DNA from: Chloroflexus aurantiacus J-10-fl
Lineage (GTDB): Bacteria; Chloroflexota; Chloroflexia; Chloroflexales; Chloroflexaceae
Direction: 5' to 3'
DNA: 64,000 nucleotides
Assembly: GCF_000018865.1 (NCBI RefSeq)
Contig: NC_010175.1
Span: 2,728,001-2,792,000 of the forward strand
The notes beneath the pieces were generated by a model, which was not told the origin of the DNA, did not search any database, and was given only the letters and a program-made list of their open reading frames with translations. Positions 36,028 to 43,770 of this stretch are shown here, piece after piece; the first letter of the stretch is position 1; each line of letters begins with the position of its first letter. The position numbers and the translations under genes are program-made.

Positions 36028-38193
36028 TTACGCAGTGGTGTAACGTCCGTCGGGGTAGCAGGTGACGGTATAGGTTTTGCCCCGCAGCGTAAAGCGGAAG
36101 GTCAGACGCTGCCAGTGTTGGGGAAGTCGCGGTTGAATGTCCCAGCTCCCGTCTGGATGCACGCGCAAGCCGCCAAAGCCAAAGACCACCGCTTGCCAGA
36201 CACCACCCGCCGACGCGGCGTGGATACCGTCGCCGGCGTTGCCACGGACATCGCGTAGATCGGCGCGTGCGGCCCGAATGAAGTGTTCGTAGGCTTCGGC
36301 AACATCACCCATCTGGCAGGCGACAATGGCCTGGATCGGTGGGCCAAGCGATGAGCCGTAGGTGTGATCGGTGCGCGGTGTGTAGTAGTTGTAGTTGACC
36401 CGAATCTGGCTGTCGCTGTAGTGTTCGCGCAGCAAGTATTGCAACATCAACACATCCGGTTGCTTAATGGCCTGATATTCATTGGCACCCTCAATGCCGA
36501 AGATTTCATGCATTGATTTGGTGCGTGGTTCGTAGTCGGCCAGATTGACATCCTTGAGCTTGAAGAAGCCGTCGAATTGTTCAATCAAGCCGTCGGGTGA
36601 AACGTTTACACACATCTTCTCGGCTACCGTTTGCCAGTGCTGTAAACGTTCAGGCGTAAGATCGAGGCGCTGGCGTAGCTCGGCAGCCTTCTGCGGTGCG
36701 TGTTGGTCAAGCCAGGCCAATGTCTCCAGCGCAGCGCGCAGGTTCCATTGCGCCAGCAGGTTCGTATAGGCGTTGTTGTTGACGTGATCGTGATATTCGT
36801 CCGGGCCGATCACATCGGTGTAGCCATAGCAGCCGCGGTCGTTCAGCCATTCAGCACGAGCAGCGCAGAATTTGGCCGTGTCGAGAACGATTTCGGCACC
36901 GCGCTCGATGTACCACGCATCGTCTCCGGTGGCCTGCCAGTATTGTTGAACCGCGTAGGCAACGTCTGAAGAGATGTGAATCGCCAGATCGCCAGTCCAT
37001 ACGCGGGCCAGTTTCTTTTTGTCGTGAAAATCCGGCACCCAGGTTGGTGTTACCTCTTCGCCGCTGTCGGCACTCTCCCAGGCGTACCAGGCACCCTCGT
37101 AGCCGGCAGCGCGGGCTTTAGCGCGGGCAGCCGGTAGCGTCAGATAACGATAGTCCAGCAAATTACGGGCAATGTCTGGTGCAGTGTAGATGAAGAGCGG
37201 GAGCATGAAGATTTCGGTATCCCAGAAGGCATGACCGCGATAGCCAAACCCAGAGAGGGTTTTGGCGCCGATATTGACCCGTGGGTCGTGACGTGGCGCT
37301 GCAATCAGGAGCTGGAATATGCTGAAACGCACGGCCAGATCGGCCTCTTCATCGCCCTCGATTTCCACATTGCAGCGCTCCCATTCTTTGGCCCAGACCT
37401 GCTGCTGTGCCGCCAGCGCCTCATCCCAGCCAGTTGCGGCCTGAAGGTGTCGATGCGCCAGCTCCAGGGGGTTGGCATCGTCGCGCGACGTGGCAACACC
37501 GACAAACTTCGTCACTACGATGGGGACACCGGCCTGCGCCTGATAGACCTGTTGCAGGGTTGGCACATTCTCCACATCCCAGAAGGTGGTGGTTGCAGTG
37601 TCAGAACCACTTACGCGCATGGTCAGCGCCAGCTCAATCCCGCTCTTGCGGGTGCGCGTGCGTAAGAAGACGGTGCCATCGGCGAGCTGACCCTGGGCAA
37701 TTGGTCGCCAGTGCAGCAACCCTTCGTTGTCGGTTTGACCGTTGATTGCGCTCCGCAGCTCAACCTGCCCGTCAAATTCAGGAATGATCTCGCAGCGCAA
37801 TGCCAGCAGGTGCTGGTCGGCCAGTGAGGCAAAGCGGGTAAAGATGATGGTGGCCGCGCGACCCTGGGGCGATTGCCAGCGCACTTCACGGCGCAGCACC
37901 CCCGTCCGTAAGTCAAGTTCACGCCGATAGGCCAGAACGGTACCGCTAGCCAGCGAGAACTTCTCACCGTCAAGCACAATCTGGGTAGCCAGCCAGTCGG
38001 GTGCATTGGCGAGTTCAGTAACGACTATCGGCGCATCATCAAAGACCCCGTGGATGAAAGTGGCGCGACGGTCGTTAGGATAGCCCTCTTCAAAGGCACC
38101 GCGGGTCGAAAGATAGCCGTTCCCGATGGTAAAGATGGTCTCTTTGTGATGTTGTTTGGTTGGCTCGAATGATGGTTCAGCAAGTATCCACAT
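36028..38193 (-). CDS. glycoside hydrolase family 65 phosphorylase (maltose/trehalose/kojibiose type)
   Basis: About 721 residues; the start at 38193 (MWILAEPSFEPTKQHHKETIFTIGNG, split here) fits the family N-terminus. TRGAFEEGYP, GHAFWDTEIFMLPLF and YTDVIGPDEYHDHVNNNAYTN are GH65 motifs; the Glu in GPDEY is the general acid. The enzyme cleaves an alpha-linked glucose disaccharide with phosphate, giving beta-glucose 1-phosphate plus glucose. Which linkage is used cannot be told by eye. A GGGCAGC/GCTGCCC hairpin at 38231-38268 separates it from the permease gene. The neighbouring permeases and pgmB define an uptake and phosphorolysis operon. Confidence 0.9.
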   Translation of the reverse strand: MWILAEPSFEPTKQHHKETIFTIGNGYLSTRGAFEEGYPNDRRATFIHGVFDDAPIVVTELANAPDWLATQIVLDGEKFSLASGTVLAYRRELDLRTGVLRREVRWQSPQGRAATIIFTRFASLADQHLLALRCEIIPEFDGQVELRSAINGQTDNEGLLHWRPIAQGQLADGTVFLRTRTRKSGIELALTMRVSGSDTATTTFWDVENVPTLQQVYQAQAGVPIVVTKFVGVATSRDDANPLELAHRHLQAATGWDEALAAQQQVWAKEWERCNVEIEGDEEADLAVRFSIFQLLIAAPRHDPRVNIGAKTLSGFGYRGHAFWDTEIFMLPLFIYTAPDIARNLLDYRYLTLPAARAKARAAGYEGAWYAWESADSGEEVTPTWVPDFHDKKKLARVWTGDLAIHISSDVAYAVQQYWQATGDDAWYIERGAEIVLDTAKFCAARAEWLNDRGCYGYTDVIGPDEYHDHVNNNAYTNLLAQWNLRAALETLAWLDQHAPQKAAELRQRLDLTPERLQHWQTVAEKMCVNVSPDGLIEQFDGFFKLKDVNLADYEPRTKSMHEIFGIEGANEYQAIKQPDVLMLQYLLREHYSDSQIRVNYNYYTPRTDHTYGSSLGPPIQAIVACQMGDVAEAYEHFIRAARADLRDVRGNAGDGIHAASAGGVWQAVVFGFGGLRVHPDGSWDIQPRLPQHWQRLTFRFTLRGKTYTVTCYPDGRYTTA

Positions 38194-38304
38194 ACCCGTT
38201 CTCGTGTGATATAAACTGCGAAAAGAAGGCGGGCAGCTCCGCGAAACAAGCGCATCCCGGCGCTGCCCGTTGGTACGACGTGACAAAACGACGATTGCGG
38301 ACGA

Positions 38305-39228
38305 TTAACCCTCCTTTGAACCGGTGGCAGCGATACTGCGCACAAAATATTGTTGGAAGACGAAGAAGATGATCAGGATCGGCAGTGTGTTGAAAATTGA
38401 GCCGGCCAGAATGACCGAGTAGAGCGTGTAATATTCGCCGCGGAACCACTGCAAGCCAATCGGCAGAGTGAATTGCTCTGGCGAGCGCAAGACCAGCAGC
38501 GGCCACATGAAGTTATTCCACGCTCCCTGAAATGTCAATAGGGCGAGCGTAATCAACTGAGTCTGGCTGATAGGCAATACGATGCGGAAGAATGTTCCCC
38601 AGCGCCCCGAACCGTCCATCATCGCGGCTTCTTCCAGCTCTTTGGGGAACGATTTGTAGAACTGAGTCATCATAAAGACGCCGAATGCATCGGCAACGCC
38701 GGGTAGGATCACACCCCACGGATTATCGATCAGACCGAAGCCAGTGGGAATACGGAGATCGCCCAGCTCCAGACCACCACGGATCAGGCCCGGCCCAATG
38801 ATCAGGAATGATGGAATGAGGGTGACCACGCCGGGCATCATCATCGAAATCAAGAGCAGATTGAACCAGAAGTTCTTGAGCGGGAATTCAATGCGGGCAA
38901 AGGCGTAACCGGCCATCGCGCAAAAGAGCACACGGAAAGCGGTGACGATGACCGAGATAAAAACACTATTCCATACCCAACGCGGGAAAAGTTCAAAGGT
39001 GCCGAGAATGGTCTGATAGTTTTCCAGCGTAAACGGTATCGGCAACCAGATGGGTGGCGTGTAGGCATTAGCGACCGGCTTGAAAGAGAAGACCAGCGTG
39101 AAGTAGAGCGGTGCAATAGAGAGCGCAGCCCAAAAGGCCAGCATCGCGAAGAAGAGATATTTGCGCAGCCGGTCAAAGAAGACAGTCTGCTCGTAGGCCT
39201 GGGGTTGGGAACGGGTGGTTACTGCCAT
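38305..39228 (-). CDS. sugar ABC transporter permease, MalG type
   Basis: A 307-residue permease; the start at 39228 follows AAGGTGAG. Six transmembrane segments are visible and the family loop EAAMMDGSGRWGTFFRIVLPIS is the coupling motif (EAA...G...I.LP). It pairs with the MalF-type permease encoded upstream, whose stop is inside a 14-bp gap. No ATPase gene is in this cluster; a shared MsmK/MalK-type ATPase encoded elsewhere is implied. Confidence 0.92.
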   Translation of the reverse strand: MAVTTRSQPQAYEQTVFFDRLRKYLFFAMLAFWAALSIAPLYFTLVFSFKPVANAYTPPIWLPIPFTLENYQTILGTFELFPRWVWNSVFISVIVTAFRVLFCAMAGYAFARIEFPLKNFWFNLLLISMMMPGVVTLIPSFLIIGPGLIRGGLELGDLRIPTGFGLIDNPWGVILPGVADAFGVFMMTQFYKSFPKELEEAAMMDGSGRWGTFFRIVLPISQTQLITLALLTFQGAWNNFMWPLLVLRSPEQFTLPIGLQWFRGEYYTLYSVILAGSIFNTLPILIIFFVFQQYFVRSIAATGSKEG

Positions 39229-39241
39229 CGCTCTCACCTTT

Positions 39242-40132
39242 CTAACGTTCAGCACCGCTGCCGCTACCCTCGATCACCCGGCGCTGCAAGAGGGTGACGG
39301 CCAGGATAATCAGGGTCAAAATCACTGCCAGCGCCGAGGCTTGCCCCATCTGGATGCGCGTGTCGCGGAATGCCCACTTGTAGATCAGGTAGGTAATGGT
39401 GGTGGTGCTATCCAGTGGCCCACCGGCGGTCATAACATAAATCTGGTCGAAGACCTGGAAGCAGCCGATAACCCCAACGGTCACCACGAAGAAGATCACC
39501 GGACGCAACATCGGGATAGTAATGTAGAAAAACTTCTGCAACCCATTGGCACCATCAATCTCGGCTGCCTCGTAGACTGCCAGCGGAATATCCTGTAGAC
39601 CGGCCAGGAAGATCAGCATTAAGGTACCGCTGGTGGTAAAGATATTCATGCCCATAATCACGTAAAACGCGGTACGCGGATCGTCAAGCCAGTTGACCGT
39701 CAGGCCGGTAATCTGGTTAAAGATACCCTGTGGCGCGAAAATCCAGATGAAGATGAGTGAAATCACGACCGACGAAGTGACCGATGGCAGGTAAAAAATA
39801 GTTCGGAAAAAGCGTTGAAAGCGCAGGTTTTGATCCATCGCGAAGGCCAGTACCAGACTGAGAAAGGTCTGGATTGGCACTACAATCAGCACATATTTGA
39901 AGGTGTTGGGTAGTGCTTTGGTCAAAAAGAGTTCGTTTTCCAGCACCCGCTGATAACCCTCTATTCCCCACCAGCGCGGCGGTCGGAGCAGATTGTATTC
40001 GGTGAACGAGAGGTAGACCGCGTAGCCAAGCGAGATGAGACTGAAGATGACGAAAATGATCAACCAGGGCGAAATGAAGAGGTATCCGTTTAGGGCTTCC
40101 ACAATTTTGCGGCGGTCAATTCTCGAACGCAT
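39242..40132 (-). CDS. sugar ABC transporter permease, MalF type
   Basis: A 296-residue permease starting MRSRIDRRKIVEALNGYLFISP. Six helices and the coupling loop YEAAEIDGANGLQKFFYITIPML (EAAxxDGAxxxxxFxxIxxPxL) are present. It is the second gene of the transport set, after the binding protein and a strong hairpin, and before the MalG-type permease. Confidence 0.92.
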   Translation of the reverse strand: MRSRIDRRKIVEALNGYLFISPWLIIFVIFSLISLGYAVYLSFTEYNLLRPPRWWGIEGYQRVLENELFLTKALPNTFKYVLIVVPIQTFLSLVLAFAMDQNLRFQRFFRTIFYLPSVTSSVVISLIFIWIFAPQGIFNQITGLTVNWLDDPRTAFYVIMGMNIFTTSGTLMLIFLAGLQDIPLAVYEAAEIDGANGLQKFFYITIPMLRPVIFFVVTVGVIGCFQVFDQIYVMTAGGPLDSTTTITYLIYKWAFRDTRIQMGQASALAVILTLIILAVTLLQRRVIEGSGSGAER

Positions 40133-40157
40133 TGTAATCCTCCCGTGCTCAGGTGGG

Positions 40158-40188
40158 GTGCAGCGACCGGAAAAACCGGCCGCTGCAC
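40158..40188 (-). terminator. hairpin between binding-protein and permease genes
   Basis: Arms 40158-40170 and 40176-40188 pair over 13 positions with one mismatch and an AAAAA/TTTTT loop. It stands in the 63-bp gap after the substrate-binding gene. No T-run follows, so message stabilisation of the upstream gene is as likely as partial termination. Confidence 0.65.
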
Positions 40189-40195
40189 ATCTTAA

Positions 40196-41533
40196 TTACC
40201 GCAATGCTTCTCGGATCGCATCCGCCGCCTGTTTCATTGCATCTGGAACGGGCTGATTTTCCTTGAAGATGCGCTCCAGCGCCTTCGACATCTGGTCATT
40301 CACATCTGAACCAGCCGCACCCCAGAAGAAGGGTCGTGCACCGAAGAACGAACCGTTGAAGATAGCAGCCGAGTTGGGATTGTTCTTCAGGTAGTCGCTA
40401 TTCTGCAACGATTGCCGTGACGGCAGCGCAAACCCGCTTTCGAGCACCGTCTTCTGGCTGGCCTCGCTGGTCAGGAAGTTCACCACCTTCCAGGCTGCAT
40501 CGGGGTTCTTGGTGTTGGCCGAGACACCCCAGGCGACGGTGAAGATCAGATTGCCTTCACCACCAGGGCCGGCGGGTGGCATGACCACGCCATACTTGGT
40601 GTTGGGGAACTGATCGCGCAGGTACGGGATCAGCCAGCCACCTTCGTAGACCATGGCGCACTGACCCTTGCCAAAGAGTGTGCCCTGCCAGCCTTCACCC
40701 AGATCCGAGGGCAGCGCACCAATGTTCTGCGTGCGGAACGAGGTGTAGAATTCGGCTGCCTTCACCGCTGGCTCGCTGTCGAGCATGGTGTCGCTGTAGT
40801 CACTGTTCATGACCATGCCACCGTTCTGGAAGACGAAGACCGGGAACCGACCTGGATCGGGTGGCGTGCAGAAGCCATAAATTGGACGGTTCGGATCACT
40901 CAAATCGGTGAGTGCTGCCGCTGCCTCACGCAGATCGTCCCATGTCCAGTCATCGGTCGGATAGGCAAGACCGGCTTTGTCGAAGAGGTCCTTGTTGTAG
41001 AACATACCAAGGGTGTTGAAGTCCTTCGGAATGCCGTAGGTCTTACCCTCGTAGGTGAACGCATCGATCAGTGAAGGGATGAAATCGTCGCGTGAGACGC
41101 CACTGCTTGCCATCAAGTCATCGAGTGGTAAGAGGGCATCATTTGCAGCCAGTTCCAGCCACCAGAAGATATCGACGTAGAAGATGTCTGGTTCGGTGCC
41201 GGACGCAATCGAGGTCAGCAATACCTGCTTGTAATCGCCGGTGATTGGCTCGTACTTCACAAGGATATCTGGATTTTCAACCGAGAAGCGATAGAGTAGC
41301 GACTCAAGCTGGGCAGTTTCAGCCGGGCTGGAAGCCCACCCCGACACTCGCACCTCGATCTTTTCTGCCGGGACAACGACCGTTTCGCGCACTGTCACCG
41401 TCTCACGCACTGTCACCGTCTCGCGGACGGTTTGCGGCTCCGGTGTTGGTTGCTGGGTAGTGGTCTGACCACAGGCACTCAACCCCAATGCCAGCACGGT
41501 CAGAATGATGAGGAATTTGATCAGACGATGCAT
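40196..41533 (-). CDS. sugar ABC transporter substrate-binding lipoprotein
   Basis: A 445-residue protein; the start at 41533 follows AAGGAGTAGGT. A lipobox LSACG lies at about residues 20-24. Next comes a short linker of three repeats of TVRETV-like heptads (about 36-56), which could form a coiled coil or stalk. The mature part follows the family 1 solute-binding pattern: SGTEPDIFYVDIFWWLELAA, YGIPKDFNTLGMFYNKDLF, GQCAMVYEGGWLIPYL and AWKVVNFLTSEASQ. By context it binds an alpha-glucosidic disaccharide. The sugar is inferred from the phosphorylase downstream. Confidence 0.9.
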   Translation of the reverse strand: MHRLIKFLIILTVLALGLSACGQTTTQQPTPEPQTVRETVTVRETVTVRETVVVPAEKIEVRVSGWASSPAETAQLESLLYRFSVENPDILVKYEPITGDYKQVLLTSIASGTEPDIFYVDIFWWLELAANDALLPLDDLMASSGVSRDDFIPSLIDAFTYEGKTYGIPKDFNTLGMFYNKDLFDKAGLAYPTDDWTWDDLREAAAALTDLSDPNRPIYGFCTPPDPGRFPVFVFQNGGMVMNSDYSDTMLDSEPAVKAAEFYTSFRTQNIGALPSDLGEGWQGTLFGKGQCAMVYEGGWLIPYLRDQFPNTKYGVVMPPAGPGGEGNLIFTVAWGVSANTKNPDAAWKVVNFLTSEASQKTVLESGFALPSRQSLQNSDYLKNNPNSAAIFNGSFFGARPFFWGAAGSDVNDQMSKALERIFKENQPVPDAMKQAADAIREALR

Positions 41534-41690
41534 ACCTACTCCTTTCACCAATGAATAGAGAATTCAGCACTGATTAGATTGTGAAAAATGATGCGATTTC
41601 AGACCATTTTTTACCCTCCTCGCGTAGCACAATAACCCACTACCCGATCATCGCCAGCCGATGATCAGGAACGAACATTATCGATTGTTG

Positions 41691-42716
41691 TCAGGCAGAA
41701 GCGCGGATGATCAGGGATGGTGATAGTAAGATGTGATGTTGCTCGATTGGGCGTCCTTCTACTAGTGATACCAGCAGCTCAACGCATTTATGACCGGCCT
41801 CGGCAATCGGTTGGCGCACACTGGTGAGCGGAGGAAACAGGTATTGCACCATAGGTGCATCGTCAAAACCGATAATCGCCAGGTCGGTGCCAATCTCCAG
41901 ACCGCATTCACGGGCTGCGGCCATTGCCCCAATTGCCATCGTGTCGTTAAGCGCCATAATTGCCGTCGGTCGTCGTTCGGGTGGCAACTCTAGCAGATGC
42001 AGGGTCATTGCCCGTCCAACCTCGAACGTTCCTTCCCCCCGTAACAGATAGCCTGGTTCGATATCAATCTCTGCGGCGCGCATAGCGTCAAGGTATCCCT
42101 GCAACCGGTCATTACCGACCCGTGATTCTTCCGGCCAGGCCAGGATAGCAATGCGCCGATGACCACGCCCGATCAGATACTCGATAGCCTGTCGCGTCCC
42201 GGCAGCGCCGTCAATATCTACCCAGGCAAAATCCCACTCCGGGTTAGAGCGACCGAAGGCGACGAAGGGAAATTTTTGTTTCAGTAAATATTGAATCCGC
42301 GGATCGTGATAATTCACACTCGAAAGAACAAATCCGTCTACATTGCCGCTTCGGATCAAATCGCGGTACGAGTCAATCTGCGATTTACCTTCGGAAAATG
42401 GAAATGGCAAAACGTAATAGCCAACCGCACTCGCTTCACGCACCATACTGCTCAGAAACTGGTCAAGAATGTGGTTGACCTGACCGGGTTCGGTTTGCGT
42501 CCACGAATACCCAATCATAAAGCTACGCCCGGCGCGCATGTTGCGCGCAATGCGGTTTGGCCGATAGCCTAATTCCTGAACTGCCGCCTGAATCCGCTCC
42601 ATCGTTTCGGGCGCGACCTGCATATCGCCGTTCAGCACCTTAGACACAGTTTGATAACTGACACCGGCGCGCGCCGCTACATCTTTGAGCGTGACTTTCG
42701 AGGCTGTCATAGGCAT
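41691..42716 (-). CDS. LacI-family transcriptional regulator of the disaccharide cluster
   Basis: About 341 residues; the start at 42716 follows TAGGAAAC, and ATG 42710 is an alternative. The helix-turn-helix VTLKDVAARAGVSYQTVSKVLNG opens the protein. The sugar-binding core has FIGYSWTQ-like and VDGFVLSSVN, FPFVAFGRSN, DGAAGTRQAIEYLIGRGHRRIAI and IIGFDDAPMVQYLFPPLTSVRQP. It is the first gene in the direction of the transport and phosphorylase genes. Its promoter is bracketed by two identical operators, so it represses itself and probably the whole cluster until the inducing sugar is present. Confidence 0.92.
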   Translation of the reverse strand: MPMTASKVTLKDVAARAGVSYQTVSKVLNGDMQVAPETMERIQAAVQELGYRPNRIARNMRAGRSFMIGYSWTQTEPGQVNHILDQFLSSMVREASAVGYYVLPFPFSEGKSQIDSYRDLIRSGNVDGFVLSSVNYHDPRIQYLLKQKFPFVAFGRSNPEWDFAWVDIDGAAGTRQAIEYLIGRGHRRIAILAWPEESRVGNDRLQGYLDAMRAAEIDIEPGYLLRGEGTFEVGRAMTLHLLELPPERRPTAIMALNDTMAIGAMAAARECGLEIGTDLAIIGFDDAPMVQYLFPPLTSVRQPIAEAGHKCVELLVSLVEGRPIEQHHILLSPSLIIRASA

Positions 42717-42730
42717 CACAAGTTTCCTAG

Positions 42731-42796
42731 GCGAACGTTCGCTTTTATCATACACCCCACCTGGTGACTTGTCAAGAGGAAAAAGCGAACGTTCGC
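42731..42796 (-). promoter_or_regulatory. promoter bracketed by two identical LacI-type operators
   Basis: Read on the minus strand: operator GCGAACGTTCGC (42785-42796), TTGACA (42775-42770), 17-bp spacer, TATGAT (42752-42747), then the same GCGAACGTTCGC at 42731-42742 over the expected transcription start. The palindromes are perfect and 54 bp apart centre to centre, about five DNA helical turns, which suits looping or cooperative binding. The start codon of the regulator follows 15 bp later. I found no third copy ahead of the binding-protein gene. Confidence 0.88.
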
Positions 42797-43139
42797 CTGG
42801 GAATTATCTGGCGAACCAGGGTGTGACGATGGTTTGCATCCCGCCGTGTGATTGTTCCCGGTGGATGAGTGCGCCGTGTGGTTTCGCTTCAGCGCATGGT
42901 CATAGCACGCTATCCACCGATCACGCCGATACCGCTCTTGAACGTGGGTACGCAGTATCAGTGTTGCTGTTGCACACGCCGTGGGACACACACCAGCGTG
43001 GGTCCTGGTTCCAGGCCGGGTTGCTTGATGCGCACGTCGTGGAATGCGGAAGTCACGCTGCCTTGCCGGCCATGCTCACGTGCAGGCGCGTGGTGGAGCG
43101 GTGCTCCTGCTGGCGATGACCATGCTCTACCGACGCCCG
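42797..43139. repeat. gene-free gap with a degenerate repeat core
   Basis: The stretch 43020-43100 follows the mobile-repeat core (CACGTCGTGGAATGCGG, CACGCTGCC, CATGCTCACG, GGCGCGTGG) with many changes. The remainder, from 42797 to 43020, shows no gene and no clear repeat. Confidence 0.5.
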
Positions 43140-43148
43140 GCCAGAGGT

Positions 43149-43622
43149 CTATGCATTACCCACAACTGGAGTCAACCACGTGCGTATCAGCGGGGATCAT
43201 CGCCATAGGTGCTGTTGTGGGCAACTGGCTCGGTGTGCGCAGCTCTAGCCGTGCTATCACGTGCTGGATGGGTTGCCTTACATGCACATCATGTGCGTGT
43301 CGCAGGGTTTGGAGTGCGGCAGCCATGCTGCCGCGCCAGCCGTGCTCACGATCCGGCGCGTGGTCCGCCGTTCCCCATCCTCGTCACGGCAAAGCCGGAT
43401 GTGATCGTTTCGATCATCGAGTCGGTCAGGCATACATGCGATACCTGCGCGTAGAAGTTTAGTTGTACCAGATTCGTGCATGCGCACCAGCGATCACTGC
43501 CAGCACCTGACGGCGGTGGCGAGGATGCATCCACGCAGGCTGGAAGCCTGCGCCATGGGGAGCCGCCACTGGGAGCGCTTGCAGCCCGGCCTAACGCAGC
43601 GTGACATGTGGGTAATGCATAG
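43149..43622 (+). mobile_element. intact short copy of the CTATGCATTACCC terminal-repeat element with 9-bp target duplication (copy E)
   Basis: A 474-bp element. The first 16 bases (CTATGCATTACCCACA) and the last 16 (TGTGGGTAATGCATAG) are perfect inverted repeats. The element is flanked by GCCAGAGGT at 43140-43148 and again at 43623-43631, a perfect 9-bp direct repeat, the usual mark of transposition. Inside are the GCGGCAGC-CAT-GCTGCCGC hairpin near 43316 and GCAGGC-TGGAA-GCCTGC at 43535-43551. No protein is encoded, so it must be moved by a transposase supplied elsewhere. It sits in the gap between the LacI operator region and argS. Confidence 0.93.
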
Positions 43623-43770
43623 GCCAGAGGTTGGGGGTGAGGGCATCCTGGTGTCGTCACCTGGCTCTATCTCCCCATGTGGCTGCTGGAATCCATACTT
43701 CCTTACGACGCCTGTCCCCGACGATATGCGGTATACTAAGGCTTGACATAGCAATACAAGGAGCACACGT

